Positions 17,498 through 27,658 are shown, counted from the stretch's first letter. The stretch is DNA of 38,422 nucleotides from an uncultured Buttiauxella sp. (GCA_946480445.1 CAMLJN010000028.1:1-38422), one strand, 5' to 3'. Notes: a model not told the origin generated them from the sequence alone. Translations and numbers: made by a program.

Positions 17498-18736
17498 ATG
17501 GGCCTGAAGCACTTATTTGAAAAACTCGAGCCGCACTTTACCAAAGGCGGCAGGTTAGAAAAGTACTACCCGCTGTATGAAGCGACAGCCACGGTGTTTT
17601 ACACCCCGGGTCTGGTGACGCCGGGCGCGTCTCACGTTCGTGATGCTATCGATCTGAAGCGCATGATGATCCTCGTGTGGTTCGCCGTTTTCCCGGCTAT
17701 GTTCTGGGGAATGTATAACGTCGGGCTGCAAACCATTCCGGCTTTGCACAAGCTTTACGGCCCGGAACAGCTGCAACAGGTGATTGCCGCTGACTGGCAC
17801 TATGCTGTGGCCCAGTGGCTGGGCGTAAGCTTTGCGCCGGATGCGGGCTGGCTAAGCATGATGACGTTGGGCGCGGTCTTCTTCCTGCCCATCTATCTCA
17901 CCGTCTTTGTGGTGGGCGGTTTCTGGGAAGTGCTGTTTGCCATTATCCGCAAGCATGAGATTAACGAAGGCTTCTTTGTTACCTCCATTCTCTTTGCGCT
18001 GGTGGTTCCGCCGACGCTGCCGCTCTGGCAGGCGGCGCTGGGCATCAGCTTTGGCGTGGTGATCGCCAAAGAGATTTTTGGGGGAACGGGGCGTAACTTC
18101 CTTAACCCTGCGCTGGCGGGCCGTGCCTTCCTGTTCTTTGCTTATCCTGCGCAAATCTCCGGCGATCTGGTGTGGACTGCTGCGGATGGTTTCTCGGGTG
18201 CCACGCCCCTCTCCCAGTGGGCACACGGCGGCGGCGAAGCTTTAGTTAACGTGGTCAGCGGCCAGCCTGTAACCTGGATGGACGCTTTCCTGGGCAATAT
18301 TCCAGGCTCTATCGGGGAAGTCTCCACGCTGATGATTCTGCTTGGCGGCGCCATTATTCTCTTCGGGCGCGTTGCCTCCTGGCGCATCGTTGCAGGCGTA
18401 ATGCTCGGCATGATGGCTACCGCAAGCCTGTTTAACCTCATCGGCTCCGACACCAATCCGCTGTTTGCTATGCCGTGGTACTGGCACCTGGTGCTGGGCG
18501 GCTTTGCCTTCGGCATGATGTTTATGGCGACCGACCCGGTTTCTGCCTCCTTTACCAATAAGGGTAAATGGTGGTATGGCGCGCTAATCGGCGTGATGTG
18601 CGTGCTGATTAGAGTGGCCAACCCGGCCTATCCGGAAGGGATGATGCTGGCGATTCTGTTCGCCAACCTCTTTGCCCCGCTGTTCGACTATGTGGTGGTG
18701 CAGGCGAATATCAAACGGAGGAAATCACGTGGCTGA
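17498..18736 (+). CDS. nqrB: Na+-NQR subunit B
   Basis: A 412-residue integral membrane subunit of the NqrB/RnfD family with about ten membrane helices. It binds a covalent FMN through a phosphoester to threonine. The motif [15 protein letters not shown] places this residue at Thr236, the same number as in Vibrio cholerae NqrB. It also carries riboflavin and takes part in Na+ transport. AAGGA lies just before the ATG. The last 8 bp overlap nqrC. The covalent flavin requires an ApbE transferase, which is not encoded in this operon. Confidence 0.97.
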   Translation: MGLKHLFEKLEPHFTKGGRLEKYYPLYEATATVFYTPGLVTPGASHVRDAIDLKRMMILVWFAVFPAMFWGMYNVGLQTIPALHKLYGPEQLQQVIAADWHYAVAQWLGVSFAPDAGWLSMMTLGAVFFLPIYLTVFVVGGFWEVLFAIIRKHEINEGFFVTSILFALVVPPTLPLWQAALGISFGVVIAKEIFGGTGRNFLNPALAGRAFLFFAYPAQISGDLVWTAADGFSGATPLSQWAHGGGEALVNVVSGQPVTWMDAFLGNIPGSIGEVSTLMILLGGAIILFGRVASWRIVAGVMLGMMATASLFNLIGSDTNPLFAMPWYWHLVLGGFAFGMMFMATDPVSASFTNKGKWWYGALIGVMCVLIRVANPAYPEGMMLAILFANLFAPLFDYVVVQANIKRRKSRG

Positions 18737-19523
18737 CGTAAAAAGTAACGATAGCATCGGCAGAACGCTGCTGGTGGTGCTGGTGCTTTGCCTGGTGTGC
18801 TCCGTCGTGGTGGCGGGTTCTGCCGTAGGGCTGAAGTCCCGCCAGCAGGAGCAAAAAGCACTCGATAAGCAGCGCAACATTCTGGACGTGGCCGGCCTGG
18901 CCACGCCGAAAATGACCGGTGAAGAGGTGAAAGCCACCTTCGCATCGCGCATTACGCCGCGCCTGCTGGATCTGAAAACCGGTGAAATGCTCGACAACGA
19001 TCCGGCTAAATTCGACCATGCCGCCGCGCTGCGCGACCCGCAACAAAGCATTGAGCTGGCGCCGGATGAAGATCGGGCGGGGATTAAACGTCGGACCAAC
19101 ATCGTCGAAATCTATCTGGTTCGCGACGGGCAAAACAAGGTGCAGGAAGTGGTACTGCCGGTCTATGGAAACGGCCTGTGGTCGATGATGTATGCCTTTG
19201 TCTCGTTGCAGACCGATGGCCGCACCGTAAAAGGCATCACCTATTACGATCAGGGTGAAACGCCCGGGCTGGGTGGTGAAATTGAAAACCCGAACTGGCG
19301 AGCGAAGTTTATCGGTAAGAAATTGCTCGACGATAACGGGCAGCCCGCGCTGCGCGTCGTGAAAGGCGGTGCCCCTCAGGGCGATCGGTATGCCGTTGAC
19401 GGCCTGTCGGGTGCGACGCTGACGTCAAATGGTGTGCAACATACTTTCGATTTCTGGATGGGCGAGCTGGGTTTTGGCCCGTTCCTGAAGCAGGTTCGTG
19501 AAGGAGCGCTGAATAATGGCTGA
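18729..19523 (+). CDS. nqrC: Na+-NQR subunit C
   Basis: The 264-residue subunit has one N-terminal membrane helix (about 13-34) and a periplasmic FMN-binding domain. The second covalent FMN is attached to Thr230 in [14 protein letters not shown], the S/TGAT-x-T/S motif recognised by ApbE. The start is GTG at 18729, fixed by GGAGG at 18718-18722 and by the conserved [17 protein letters not shown]. The frame is open upstream inside nqrB but is not used. It overlaps both nqrB and nqrD by 8 bp, indicating translational coupling. Confidence 0.96.
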   Translation: MADVKSNDSIGRTLLVVLVLCLVCSVVVAGSAVGLKSRQQEQKALDKQRNILDVAGLATPKMTGEEVKATFASRITPRLLDLKTGEMLDNDPAKFDHAAALRDPQQSIELAPDEDRAGIKRRTNIVEIYLVRDGQNKVQEVVLPVYGNGLWSMMYAFVSLQTDGRTVKGITYYDQGETPGLGGEIENPNWRAKFIGKKLLDDNGQPALRVVKGGAPQGDRYAVDGLSGATLTSNGVQHTFDFWMGELGFGPFLKQVREGALNNG

Positions 19524-20154
19524 TATGTCCGGCATGAAAGAAGTGAAGCGGGTGCTGGTCAGCCCGCTGGTGGATAACAACCCGATTGCCCTGCAAATTC
19601 TTGGCGTTTGCTCGGCGCTGGCGGTGACCACCAAACTGGAAACGGCCTTCGTGATGACCCTTGCCGTTACGCTGGTCACGGCGTTTTCCAGCATGTTCAT
19701 CTCGATGATCCGTCACTACATCCCCAACAGCGTGCGCATCATCGTGCAGATGGCGATCATTGCGTCGCTGGTGATCGTGGTCGATCAGATCCTGCGCGCC
19801 TATGCGTATGAAATCTCCAAACAGCTTTCCGTGTTTGTCGGGCTTATCATTACCAACTGTATCGTGATGGGGCGGGCCGAAGCCTACGCGATGAAGTCTC
19901 CGCCGCTGGCGAGCTTTATGGACGGCATTGGTAACGGCCTGGGCTATGGCGTGATCCTGATCCTGGTCGGCTTTATTCGTGAGCTTATCGGCAGCGGTAA
20001 ACTGTTTGGCGTCACCGTGCTTGAGACGGTGCAAAACGGCGGCTGGTATCAGCCAAACGGCCTGTTTTTGCTGGCGCCAAGCGCATTCTTTATCATCGGG
20101 TTGTTGATTTGGGCGCTGCGCACGTGGAAGCCTGCTCAACAGGAAAAGGATTAA
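19516..20154 (+). CDS. nqrD: Na+-NQR subunit D
   Basis: A 212-residue membrane protein of the NqrD/RnfE family with six helices. Cys32 (LGVCSALA) and Cys115 (ITNCIVMGR) correspond to the two NqrD cysteines that ligate the intramembrane Fe/2Fe-2S centre shared with NqrE. AAGGAG (19501-19506) sits at proper distance from the ATG. The start overlaps nqrC by 8 bp. The N-terminus is about three residues longer than in Vibrio, which explains the shift in cysteine numbering. Confidence 0.97.
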   Translation: MADMSGMKEVKRVLVSPLVDNNPIALQILGVCSALAVTTKLETAFVMTLAVTLVTAFSSMFISMIRHYIPNSVRIIVQMAIIASLVIVVDQILRAYAYEISKQLSVFVGLIITNCIVMGRAEAYAMKSPPLASFMDGIGNGLGYGVILILVGFIRELIGSGKLFGVTVLETVQNGGWYQPNGLFLLAPSAFFIIGLLIWALRTWKPAQQEKD

Positions 20155-20160
20155 CAGACG

Positions 20161-20757
20161 ATGGAACATATGATTAGTCTGTTTGTGCGGGCGGTGTTTG
20201 TTGAAAACATGGCGCTCGCCTTCTTCCTCGGCATGTGTACGTTTCTTGCCGTGTCGAAGAAAGTCTCGACGGCGTTTGGCCTGGGCGTAGCGGTGACGGT
20301 TGTGCTGGGGATTTCAGTCCCCGCCAACAACCTGGTCTATAACCTGGTACTGCGCGACGGGGCGCTGGTGGAGGGGGTCGATCTCAGCTTCCTGAACTTC
20401 ATTACCTTTATCGGTGTGATTGCCGCCCTGGTGCAAATCCTGGAAATGATCCTCGATCGTTTCTTCCCGGCGCTGTACAACGCGCTGGGCATCTTCCTGC
20501 CGCTGATTACCGTGAACTGCGCCATCTTTGGCGGCGTGTCGTTTATGGTGCAGCGTGACTACGGCTTTGGCGAATCTATTGTTTATGGCTTCGGATCCGG
20601 CATCGGCTGGATGCTGGCGATTGTGGCGATGGCCGGGATCCGCGAGAAGATGAAATATGCCAACGTGCCCGCAGGACTGCGCGGCTTAGGGATAACCTTT
20701 ATCACCACCGGGTTGATGGCGCTGGGCTTTATGTCCTTCTCCGGTGTGCAGCTGTAA
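20161..20757 (+). CDS. nqrE: Na+-NQR subunit E
   Basis: The 198-residue NqrE/RnfA-family protein has six helices arranged pseudo-symmetrically to NqrD. Cys26 (FLGMCTFLA) and Cys120 (TVNCAIFGG) complete the four-cysteine site at the NqrD-NqrE interface that passes electrons across the membrane. It begins 6 bp after nqrD and ends 12 bp before nqrF, within one transcription unit. Confidence 0.97.
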   Translation: MEHMISLFVRAVFVENMALAFFLGMCTFLAVSKKVSTAFGLGVAVTVVLGISVPANNLVYNLVLRDGALVEGVDLSFLNFITFIGVIAALVQILEMILDRFFPALYNALGIFLPLITVNCAIFGGVSFMVQRDYGFGESIVYGFGSGIGWMLAIVAMAGIREKMKYANVPAGLRGLGITFITTGLMALGFMSFSGVQL

Positions 20758-20769
20758 GGGCGGAAAGTT

Positions 20770-21993
20770 ATGGAAATTATTCTTGGCGTAGTGATGTTTA
20801 CGCTGATCGTTCTGGCGCTGGCGCTACTGATCCTCTTTGCGAAATCAAAACTGGTGAATGCCGGTGACGTGCTGATTGAAGTAAATAACGACAAAGACAA
20901 GCAGTTCCAGGCGCCTGCGGGCGATAAGCTGCTTAACACCCTGTCAAGCCAGGGGATCTTTATCTCCTCGGCCTGCGGTGGGGGCGGATCGTGCGGCCAG
21001 TGTCGCGTTAAAATCACAGAAGGTGGCGGCGACATTCTGCCGACCGAACTTTCGCATATCAGCAAACGCGAAGCGAAAGAGGGCTGTCGTCTTGCCTGCC
21101 AGGTGGCGGTGAAGCAGGACATGAAGATCGAGCTACCGGAAGAGATCTTCGGCGTTAAAAAATGGGAATGCGAAGTTATCTCTAACGATAACAAAGCCAC
21201 CTTTATCAAAGAGCTGAAGCTGCGTATTCCTGATGGCGACGTGGTGCCGTTCCGCGCCGGGGGCTACATTCAGATCGAATCGCCGCCGCACCAGGTCAAC
21301 TATGCCGACTTCGATGTGCCCGAAGAGTATCGGGGCGACTGGAACAAATTCAATCTGTTCCGCTTCCAGTCCGTGGTGAAAGAACCCTGCGTGCGCGCAT
21401 ACTCAATGGCGAACTACCCGGAAGAAGAGGGCATTATCATGCTCAACGTCCGTATCGCCACGCCGCCGCCAAATGTACCGGATGCCCCACCGGGGATCAT
21501 GTCCTCCTACATCTGGTCGCTGAAAGCGGGGGATAAAGTGACGATCTCCGGGCCGTTTGGTGAGTTCTTTGCCAAAGATACGGATGCCGAAATGGTGTTT
21601 ATCGGCGGCGGTGCGGGTATGGCACCGATGCGTTCGCACATCTTCGATCAGCTCAAGCGGCTGCACAGTAAACGCAAAATCAGCTTCTGGTACGGCGCAC
21701 GCTCGCTGCGTGAGATGTTCTATGAAGATGAGTTTGAAAAGCTGGCTCAGGAAAACCCGAACTTCACCTTTAACGTGGCGCTTTCCGATCCGCAGCCGGA
21801 AGATAACTGGACCGGCTACACGGGCTTTATCCATAACGTCCTGCTGGAAAACTATCTGCGTAATCACCCGGCGCCGGAAGACTGTGAGTTCTATATGTGC
21901 GGGCCGCCGATGATGAATGCCGCGGTGATCAAAATGCTCAAAGACCTGGGCGTGGAGGATGAAAACATCATGCTCGACGACTTTGGCGGCTGA
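20770..21993 (+). CDS. nqrF: Na+-NQR subunit F (NADH dehydrogenase subunit)
   Basis: The 407-residue electron-entry subunit has one N-terminal helix (about 3-24), then a plant-type ferredoxin domain (about 34-128) with Cys69, Cys75, Cys78 and Cys110 ligating a 2Fe-2S cluster ([13 protein letters not shown] and CRLAC). A ferredoxin-NADP+ reductase-like module follows: the FAD-binding segment contains RAYSMANYP, and the NADH-binding part contains [17 protein letters not shown] and [11 protein letters not shown]. All cofactors needed for NADH oxidation are encoded intact. nqrM follows after 11 bp. Confidence 0.98.
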   Translation: MEIILGVVMFTLIVLALALLILFAKSKLVNAGDVLIEVNNDKDKQFQAPAGDKLLNTLSSQGIFISSACGGGGSCGQCRVKITEGGGDILPTELSHISKREAKEGCRLACQVAVKQDMKIELPEEIFGVKKWECEVISNDNKATFIKELKLRIPDGDVVPFRAGGYIQIESPPHQVNYADFDVPEEYRGDWNKFNLFRFQSVVKEPCVRAYSMANYPEEEGIIMLNVRIATPPPNVPDAPPGIMSSYIWSLKAGDKVTISGPFGEFFAKDTDAEMVFIGGGAGMAPMRSHIFDQLKRLHSKRKISFWYGARSLREMFYEDEFEKLAQENPNFTFNVALSDPQPEDNWTGYTGFIHNVLLENYLRNHPAPEDCEFYMCGPPMMNAAVIKMLKDLGVEDENIMLDDFGG

Positions 21994-22004
21994 CGGGAGC
22001 GCCT

Positions 22005-22220
22005 ATGTTGACCGTGTTTATCGCCACTTTTGCCATCTTCCTGCTGGTGATATTTGGCATGTCGCTGGGCTTTATCGTGAAGCGGAAATCTCTCCAGGGC
22101 AGCTGCGGCGGTATCGCCGCGCTGGGGATGGAGAAGGTATGCAACTGCCCTGAACCTTGTGATGCCCGTAAAAAGCGCATGGCACGGGAAGCGAAGCTGC
22201 AAAAGTCACGGATTATCTGA
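22005..22220 (+). CDS. nqrM: Na+-NQR maturation protein NqrM (DUF539)
   Basis: A 71-residue protein with one N-terminal membrane helix (about 3-24) and four conserved cysteines: Cys34 in GSCGG, then Cys46, Cys48 and Cys52 in VCNCPEPC. In Vibrio, NqrM is needed to assemble the iron centre between NqrD and NqrE. It is the last gene of the nqr operon. In Vibrio and several other bacteria apbE sits between nqrF and nqrM; here there are only 11 bp, so flavinylation must be supplied from elsewhere in the genome. Confidence 0.94.
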   Translation: MLTVFIATFAIFLLVIFGMSLGFIVKRKSLQGSCGGIAALGMEKVCNCPEPCDARKKRMAREAKLQKSRII

Positions 22221-22232
22221 GTGAACGAGCAG

Positions 22233-22264
22233 GGCGGGTAAGCGTAAGCGAACCCGCCGGTTTT
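22233..22264 (+). terminator. Hairpin at the end of the nqr operon (terminator or REP-like)
   Basis: GGCGGGT (22233-22239) pairs with ACCCGCC (22252-22258), followed by GG and four T residues. It begins 13 bp after the nqrM stop. The short T-run makes termination plausible but not certain. It may also be one half of a repeat cluster with the next element. Confidence 0.6.
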
Positions 22265-22291
22265 ATCAGATGGCGCTTCGCTTATCTGGCC
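22265..22291. repeat. REP-type palindromic unit
   Basis: CAGATGGCGCTTCGCTTATCTG (22267-22288) is an imperfect palindrome of the enterobacterial REP kind (GATGGCGCTNCGCTTATC). It sits between the convergently unrelated nqrM and dinB, a typical extragenic location. Confidence 0.65.
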
Positions 22292-22357
22292 TATGTAAAG
22301 CAGGGGTAGGACGGTTAAACGCGGGGTCATCCGCCGAATTTCCACATCGTCTGATTT

Positions 22358-22377
22358 GACTGTATACTTATCCAGTA
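22358..22377. promoter_or_regulatory. LexA (SOS) box of dinB
   Basis: CTG-N10-CAG with CTG at 22360-22362 and CAG at 22373-22375, embedded in ACTGTATACTTATCCAGT, matches the enterobacterial SOS box. It lies 22 bp before the dinB ATG and resembles the E. coli dinB box closely. dinB is therefore expected to be induced by DNA damage. Confidence 0.92.
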
Positions 22378-22398
22378 AAGTAACTGGGTTGAGCGGGT

Positions 22399-23454
22399 AT
22401 GCGTAAAATCATTCATGTGGATATGGACTGCTTCTTTGCCGCCGTTGAAATGCGTGATAATCCTGCCCTGCGCGATATTCCTTTGGCTATCGGCGGCAGC
22501 GCGCAGCGCCGGGGCGTTATCAGCACCGCTAACTATCCCGCGCGTAAATATGGCGTACACAGCGCCATGTCTACCGCTATGGCACTGAAGCTGTGCCCGC
22601 ACCTGACGCTACTCCCCGGCCGATTTGATGCCTACAAAGAAGCCTCCAGCCATATCCGCGAAATTTTCTCGCGCTACACCGCTTTAATCGAACCTCTGTC
22701 CCTGGATGAGGCCTATCTGGATGTCTCTGACAGTCCGCACTGTTATGGCTCGGCTACGCTAATGGCGCGGGAAATTCGCCAGGCTATTTCAGACGAGCTG
22801 AACCTGACGGCATCGGCGGGGATTGCCCCGGTGAAGTTCCTCGCCAAAATTGCCTCTGACCTGAATAAGCCCAACGGGCAGTTTGTTATCACGCCTGATG
22901 AGGTGCCTGCTTTTTTGCAAACGCTGCCGCTTGGCAAAATCCCCGGGGTTGGCAAAGTCACGGCCGGGAAGCTCGAAAGCCTGGGCCTGCGTACCTGCGC
23001 TGACGTGCAGAAAGCAGATTTGGCCTCGCTTTTAAAACGTTTTGGGAAATTTGGGCGCGTGCTGTGGGAACGTAGCCAGGGCATCGACGAGCGGGAGATA
23101 AGCAGCGAAAGGCAGCGAAAATCCGTCGGAGTGGAAAAAACGCTGGCGGAAGATATTCACGACTGGGCGGCATGTGAGGCCATCATCGACCAGCTGTATG
23201 AGGAGCTGGAGCGCCGGTTAAAAAAGGTAAAGCCCGATCTTTTGATCGCCCGTCAGGGCGTGAAACTGAAGTTCAGCGACTTCCAGCAAACTACGCAGGA
23301 GCATGTCTGGCCCCAGTTGAATAAAGATGATCTGATTGCCACGGCAAAGCAGGCATGGCGCGAGCGCCGGGGAGGGAGAGGCGTAAGGCTTGTGGGCTTG
23401 CATGTCACGCTGCTGGATCCGCAGATTGAGCGGCAGCTGGTTCTGGGGCTGTGA
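22399..23454 (+). CDS. dinB: DNA polymerase IV (Y-family translesion polymerase)
   Basis: The 351-residue Pol IV has the E. coli length. Active-site acidic residues are Asp8 ([15 protein letters not shown]), Asp103 and Glu104 ([11 protein letters not shown]). The two helix-hairpin-helix thumb region ([19 protein letters not shown]) and the little-finger domain follow, ending in the beta-clamp-binding tail QLVLGL. It performs error-prone bypass of minor-groove lesions under LexA control. In E. coli yafNOP follows dinB; here a perfect inverted repeat and then pepD follow. Confidence 0.98.
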   Translation: MRKIIHVDMDCFFAAVEMRDNPALRDIPLAIGGSAQRRGVISTANYPARKYGVHSAMSTAMALKLCPHLTLLPGRFDAYKEASSHIREIFSRYTALIEPLSLDEAYLDVSDSPHCYGSATLMAREIRQAISDELNLTASAGIAPVKFLAKIASDLNKPNGQFVITPDEVPAFLQTLPLGKIPGVGKVTAGKLESLGLRTCADVQKADLASLLKRFGKFGRVLWERSQGIDEREISSERQRKSVGVEKTLAEDIHDWAACEAIIDQLYEELERRLKKVKPDLLIARQGVKLKFSDFQQTTQEHVWPQLNKDDLIATAKQAWRERRGGRGVRLVGLHVTLLDPQIERQLVLGL

Positions 23455-23457
23455 AAT

Positions 23458-23480
23458 CCCTCTCCCTGGAAGGGAGAGGG
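23458..23480. repeat. Perfect inverted repeat between dinB and pepD
   Basis: CCCTCTCCCT (23458-23467), GGA loop, AGGGAGAGGG (23471-23480). This 10-bp perfect stem lies 3 bp after dinB and 8 bp before the end of convergent pepD. It probably acts as a shared transcript end. The same GGGAGAGGG motif is seen near 14081. Confidence 0.75.
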
Positions 23481-23488
23481 GAAAGCGC

Positions 23489-24946
23489 TTACTTAGCAGG
23501 AATGGCTTTCAGCAGCTCGGTCAGCAGGGTCCAGTACTGGCCCACGCTTTCGATATGCACCTGCTCATCCGGCGAGTGTGGCCCGGTGATGGTTGGTCCG
23601 ATAGACACCATGTCCATGTCCGGATAAGGCTTTTTGAACAAGCCGCATTCCAGGCCCGCATGGATAACCATAATGTTTGGCGTTTTGTTAAACAGCTTCT
23701 GGTAGGTTTCACGAACCAGGTGCATAACCGGTGAGTCAGCGTCTGGCTGCCAGCCCGGATAGCTGCCTTTGGCAACCGTTGCTGCACCGGCCAGCTGGCC
23801 CAGCGCTTCCAGCATTCCCACCACATAATCTTTGCCGGTATCAATCAGCGAGCGAATCAGGCAGATGATTTCCGCGCTGTCTTCGGTCGTGGTGACGACG
23901 CCCACGTTCAGGGAGGTTTCAACCACGCCTTTCACCGCGTCGGAATTACGGATAACGCCGTTTGGCGTAGCGTTCAGCAGGCTCACGAACGCCTCGCGGC
24001 TTTTCGTGGTCAGCGCGGCTTTCTCGTTGTTCACCGGCTCAACCAGCACGGTGGTATTTTTCTCTACCGCGCCCAGCTCGTTTTGCAGGATGGCGAGGAA
24101 TTTGTTCGCCAGCTCTTTTAGCTGCGCGGCTTTCTGCGCCGGTACGGCCAGTACCGCAGAACCTTCACGCGGAATAGCATTGCGCAACGTACCGCCGTTC
24201 AGATCGATCAGACGCGCATCCAGTTCAGCCGCGTGAGCAAACAGGAAGCGGGCCAGCAGTTTATTGGCGTTGCCTAAACCAAGGTGGATTTCTGCCCCGG
24301 AGTGGCCGCCCTTCAGACCTTTAATGGTCAGCTTGAAGGTGTCGAACCCGGCTGGAACCGCTTCGCGTTCTAAAGACAGGGTAGTGATAAAATCAATCCC
24401 GCCTGCGCAGCCCATGTAAATCTCACCTTCTTCTTCGGAGTCGGTGTTGATCAGAATATCTGCCTGCAGCCAGCCTGGCTGTAGACCGAAAGCGCCGTCC
24501 ATACCGGCTTCTTCCGTCATGGTCAGCAGCACTTCCAGCGGGCCGTGGGCTACGCTGTCATCCGCCAGCACGGCCAGCGCCGAGGCCATGCCAATCCCGT
24601 TATCGGCACCCAGCGTGGTGCCGCGAGCTTTTACCCACTCGCCGTCGATATAAGGCTGGATAGGATCTTTGGTGAAGTCATGCACGGTATCGTTATTTTT
24701 CTGCGGCACCATATCGAGGTGCGCCTGCATGACAACCGCTTTGCGGTTTTCCATGCCTGCGGTGGCAGGTTTGCGGATAAGAATGTTGCCGACCTGGTCG
24801 CGTTCTACGTACAGGCCTTTTTCTTTTGCCCAGGACAGGATGTGTTCCGCCAGCTGCTCTTCATGATAAGAGGGGTGCGGAATAGAACAGATTTTGGCAA
24901 ATATATCCCACAGCGGCTGCGGCGATAATTGAGACAATTCAGACAC
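23489..24946 (-). CDS. pepD: Aminoacyl-histidine dipeptidase (peptidase D)
   Basis: The 485-residue protein equals E. coli PepD in length. It is an M20-family zinc peptidase cleaving Xaa-His and other dipeptides in the cytosol. Metal-binding and catalytic motifs are AHLDMVPQ, TLGADNGIGMASALAVLAD, TMTEEAGMDGAFGL, NTDSEEEGEIYMGCAGG and the C-terminal IHAGLECGLF. The start is GTG at 24946, as in E. coli (MSELSQLSPQPLWDIF), with GGGAGA upstream on the minus strand; an in-frame ATG further upstream (24982) is not used. It is divergent from gpt. Confidence 0.97.
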   Translation of the reverse strand: MSELSQLSPQPLWDIFAKICSIPHPSYHEEQLAEHILSWAKEKGLYVERDQVGNILIRKPATAGMENRKAVVMQAHLDMVPQKNNDTVHDFTKDPIQPYIDGEWVKARGTTLGADNGIGMASALAVLADDSVAHGPLEVLLTMTEEAGMDGAFGLQPGWLQADILINTDSEEEGEIYMGCAGGIDFITTLSLEREAVPAGFDTFKLTIKGLKGGHSGAEIHLGLGNANKLLARFLFAHAAELDARLIDLNGGTLRNAIPREGSAVLAVPAQKAAQLKELANKFLAILQNELGAVEKNTTVLVEPVNNEKAALTTKSREAFVSLLNATPNGVIRNSDAVKGVVETSLNVGVVTTTEDSAEIICLIRSLIDTGKDYVVGMLEALGQLAGAATVAKGSYPGWQPDADSPVMHLVRETYQKLFNKTPNIMVIHAGLECGLFKKPYPDMDMVSIGPTITGPHSPDEQVHIESVGQYWTLLTELLKAIPAK

Positions 24947-25133
24947 GTTGAGTCTCCCTGGAAATAGAATTTTTTGGCTCACCGGACAGAGTGTGGGCCG
25001 GGTTCATTTACACCACAAGCGGGGCTTGCGCGAGGGGTCGAGAATACCACTAACTCTCCGGCCGTGACGACCCAATCCACGTAAAAACCGCCGCTGTCTG
25101 GCCGCAACACTGGTTTTTAGTGCGTCAGATCTC

Positions 25134-25139
25134 TATAAT
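25134..25139 (+). promoter_or_regulatory. -10 element upstream of gpt
   Basis: A consensus TATAAT lies 64 bp before the gpt start. The -35 position (TGGTTT, 25111-25116, 17-bp spacing) is a weak match. The discriminator contains CTCGCGC. Confidence 0.55.
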
Positions 25140-25202
25140 CTCGCGCAACCAAAACCCCTTTGAACATTTTTAAGCCGTTAATAATAGGCCGGGACACTTC
25201 AC

Positions 25203-25661
25203 ATGAGCGAAAAATACGTCGTCACCTGGGACATGTTGCAGATTCACGCCCGCAAACTGGCAAGCCGTCTGCTGCCTGCCGAACAGTGGAAAGGCATCAT
25301 TGCCGTTAGCCGTGGTGGTCTGGTACCAGGCGCACTGCTGGCGCGTGAGCTGGGTATTCGTCATGTTGATACCGTTTGTATCTCCAGCTATGACCATGAT
25401 AACCAGCGCGAGCTGAACGTTATCAAACGTGCTGAAGGCGACGGCGAAGGTTTTATCGTCATCGACGACCTGGTGGATACCGGCGGCACTGCGGTAGCGA
25501 TTCGTGAAATGTACCCGAAAGCGCATTTCGTGACGATCTTTGCAAAACCGGCTGGCAAGCCGCTGGTTGACGACTATGTTATCGACATCCCGCAGGACAC
25601 CTGGATTGAACAGCCGTGGGATATGGGCGTGGTATTTGTGCCGCCATTAGCGGGTCGTTAA
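25203..25661 (+). CDS. gpt: Xanthine-guanine phosphoribosyltransferase
   Basis: The 152-residue enzyme salvages guanine, xanthine and, less well, hypoxanthine by transferring the ribose phosphate of PRPP. The PRPP-binding loop [19 protein letters not shown] contains the paired aspartates, and [16 protein letters not shown] and [17 protein letters not shown] complete the active site. It is identical in length to the E. coli enzyme. It is a single gene followed by a strong terminator. Confidence 0.98.
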   Translation: MSEKYVVTWDMLQIHARKLASRLLPAEQWKGIIAVSRGGLVPGALLARELGIRHVDTVCISSYDHDNQRELNVIKRAEGDGEGFIVIDDLVDTGGTAVAIREMYPKAHFVTIFAKPAGKPLVDDYVIDIPQDTWIEQPWDMGVVFVPPLAGR

Positions 25662-25691
25662 TTTCCCGTTTGAAAGATTTGCATTGATTTA

Positions 25692-25718
25692 CGCCCGGCA
25701 CCGCCGGGCGTTTGTGTT
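25692..25718 (+). terminator. Intrinsic terminator after gpt
   Basis: CGCCCGGC (25692-25699), ACC loop, GCCGGGCG (25703-25710), then TTTGTGTT. It lies 30 bp after the gpt stop codon. Confidence 0.82.
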
Positions 25719-25779
25719 ATTTAACCGCCGACAGAGTACAATACTGCGTTCCTGGCGTTTTCACGGAGGCAGAATAACG

Positions 25780-27027
25780 ATGTCACAGGCCAACCTCAGC
25801 GAAGTGCTGTTTAAACCCCGTTTTAAGCACCCCGAAACTTCGACCTTAGTTCGTCACTCTCAGCGTCATGCTGCCCCCGGTATTCAATCGGCGCTGGACG
25901 GAAACAACGTTCCCCACTGGTATCGCATGGTCAACCGGCTGATGTGGATCTGGCGCGGCGTCGATCCCCGTGAAATCCTCGACGTGCAGGCGCGCATTGC
26001 CTGCTGCAAAGAAGAGCGTACGGACGACGAACTGTACGACACCGTTGTGGGCTACCGCGGCGGAAACTGGATTTACGAATGGTCGAAGCAGGCGATGGCC
26101 TGGCAGCAAAAAGCGCAGCAGGAAACCGATGAGACCAGGATTGGTAAATACTGGCTACAGGCGGCTAACCTTTACAGCATTGCAGCCTACCCGCATCTGA
26201 AGGGGGACGCGCTGGCCGAGCAGGCACAGGTCCTTGCTAATCGCGCTTTTGAAGAAGCCGCCCCGCGTCTTTCCGGAACCCTGCGCGAGCTTGAATTCAC
26301 CATTACCGGCGGTGGCTCCATCACCGGTTTCCTGCATATGCCAAAAGGCTCTGAAGGCCCGTTCCCGACGGTGCTGATGTGCGGAGGGCTGGATGCGCTG
26401 CAAAGCGACTATTACACCCTGTTTGAAAAGTATCTTGCCCCGCAGGGCATAGCGATGCTTACCATAGATATGCCGTCGGTAGGATATTCCTCAAAATGGA
26501 AGCTTACCCAGGACTCCAGCCTGCTCCACCAGCACGTTTTAAAAGCGTTGCCCAATATTCCCTGGGTCGATCATACGCGCGTGGCGGCATTTGGCTTCCG
26601 TTTCGGGGCAAACGTGGCGGTTCGCCTGGCCTACCTGGAAGCGTCGCGACTAAAAGCCGTTGCCTGCCTTGGCCCTGTTGTCCATAGTTTGCTTAGCGAG
26701 CCGGCCCGTCAGGCGCAGGTACCGGAAATGTATATTGACGTTCTCGCCAGCCGTCTGGGGATGAATGATACGTCAGACAGTGCGCTGAGCGTCGAGCTAA
26801 ATCGCTACTCGCTTAAAACGCAGGGTTTGCTCGGCCGTCGCTGCCCAACGCCCATGCTGTCGGGCTTCTGGGCCAACGATCCCTTCAGCCCGGAAGAGGA
26901 GTCGCGTCTGATCGCTTCCTCATCGGCGGAAGGCAAGCTGTTGGCGATCCCTTTCAAGCCGGTGTATAAGAATTTTGACAAGGCTTTGCAGGATATTACT
27001 GCCTGGATAAAACTGAGAATGCGTTAA
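25780..27027 (+). CDS. frsA: Alpha/beta-hydrolase-fold protein FrsA
   Basis: The 415-residue protein matches E. coli FrsA/YafA (414 aa), which binds unphosphorylated enzyme IIA(Glc) and influences the balance of respiration and fermentation. It has an alpha/beta-hydrolase fold in the C-terminal two thirds ([35 protein letters not shown]). The usual nucleophile elbow GxSxG reads GFRFG, with Arg in place of Ser. This is also true of E. coli FrsA and makes a classical serine esterase mechanism doubtful. The start at 25780 has GGAGG at 25765-25769; the frame is open 96 bases upstream but starts inside the gpt terminator. Confidence 0.94.
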   Translation: MSQANLSEVLFKPRFKHPETSTLVRHSQRHAAPGIQSALDGNNVPHWYRMVNRLMWIWRGVDPREILDVQARIACCKEERTDDELYDTVVGYRGGNWIYEWSKQAMAWQQKAQQETDETRIGKYWLQAANLYSIAAYPHLKGDALAEQAQVLANRAFEEAAPRLSGTLRELEFTITGGGSITGFLHMPKGSEGPFPTVLMCGGLDALQSDYYTLFEKYLAPQGIAMLTIDMPSVGYSSKWKLTQDSSLLHQHVLKALPNIPWVDHTRVAAFGFRFGANVAVRLAYLEASRLKAVACLGPVVHSLLSEPARQAQVPEMYIDVLASRLGMNDTSDSALSVELNRYSLKTQGLLGRRCPTPMLSGFWANDPFSPEEESRLIASSSAEGKLLAIPFKPVYKNFDKALQDITAWIKLRMR

Positions 27028-27084
27028 AAATTTGCTAAATTTTATCGGTTTGGTAAAACAGTTGCTTCATAACAGGAGATCACA

Positions 27085-27486
27085 ATGACGTTACCGAGTG
27101 GACACCCGAAAGGTAGACTGATCAAAAAATTTGCTGCTCTCGGCCCTTATATCCGTGAAGAGCAGTGTGAAGATAACCGTTTTTTCTTCGATTGCCTTGC
27201 AGTGTGCGTCAACGTGAAACCTGCCCCCGAGAAACGTGAGTTCTGGGGATGGTGGATGGAACTGGAAGCTCAGGAAAAGCAGTTCACCTACACCTATCAC
27301 TTTGGTCTGTTCGACAAAGAGGGGAAGTGGACGACAACGCCTTCCAAAGACAAAGAAGTTGAAGACAGGCTGGAACTCACCCTGCGCGGGTTCCACGAAC
27401 GTTTACGCGATCTGTTAAAGACGTTGAATCTGGATCTGGTCCCGGCGAAAGATTTTGCTGACCAGCCCGTTAAGCTTTCCGTATAA
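27085..27486 (+). CDS. crl: Sigma factor-binding protein Crl
   Basis: The 133-residue Crl has the E. coli length. It is an unusual activator that binds RpoS and promotes assembly of the sigma-S holoenzyme, affecting curli and stationary-phase genes. Conserved segments include [22 protein letters not shown] and [11 protein letters not shown], in the regions known to contact RpoS. AGGAG precedes the ATG at normal spacing. It lies 57 bp after frsA on the same strand. Several dyads fill the interval to phoE. Confidence 0.97.
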   Translation: MTLPSGHPKGRLIKKFAALGPYIREEQCEDNRFFFDCLAVCVNVKPAPEKREFWGWWMELEAQEKQFTYTYHFGLFDKEGKWTTTPSKDKEVEDRLELTLRGFHERLRDLLKTLNLDLVPAKDFADQPVKLSV

Positions 27487-27490
27487 ATAA

Positions 27491-27517
27491 AAAAAGCCCT
27501 TCTTCGACAGAAGGGCT
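27491..27517. terminator. Hairpin copy 1 between crl and phoE
   Basis: AGCCCTTCT (27495-27503), TCGAC loop, AGAAGGGCT (27509-27517), preceded by an A-run. It terminates well only in the leftward direction. The same hairpin occurs again at 27659-27681. Confidence 0.75.
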
Positions 27518-27579
27518 CAGACTGCCCACAAACCTTATCTTCACGCAGGGCAAGCAGAGATTAGCGAATAAAAAATAAG

Positions 27580-27601
27580 GAAAATCAAATTTTTGATTTT
27601 C
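27580..27601. repeat. Inverted repeat GAAAATCAAA/TTTGATTTTC
   Basis: A perfect 10-bp AT-rich inverted repeat with a 2-bp centre lies between the two copies of the crl/phoE terminator hairpin. Confidence 0.6.
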
Positions 27602-27612
27602 GACAGCTCATC

Positions 27613-27648
27613 ACAAAGAAGGAAAAACCACGTTTTTTCCTTCTTTGT
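27613..27648. repeat. Perfect 15-bp inverted repeat in the crl-phoE gap
   Basis: ACAAAGAAGGAAAAA (27613-27627) and TTTTTCCTTCTTTGT (27634-27648) with a 6-nt loop. The T-run lies inside the arm rather than after it, so it is not a standard terminator. Confidence 0.7.
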
Positions 27649-27658
27649 CAGCAATTAA

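Noticed and set aside
19309..20169. A 286-codon minus-strand frame opposite nqrC, nqrD and the start of nqrE
   Set aside because: Composition is histidine/arginine/glutamine-rich as expected for an antisense shadow, and the plus-strand nqr genes carry all family motifs with operon-like overlaps.
22221..22398. Toxin-antitoxin genes next to dinB, as in E. coli (yafNO)
   Set aside because: The interval before dinB holds only repeats and the LexA box, and the interval after dinB is 34 bp.
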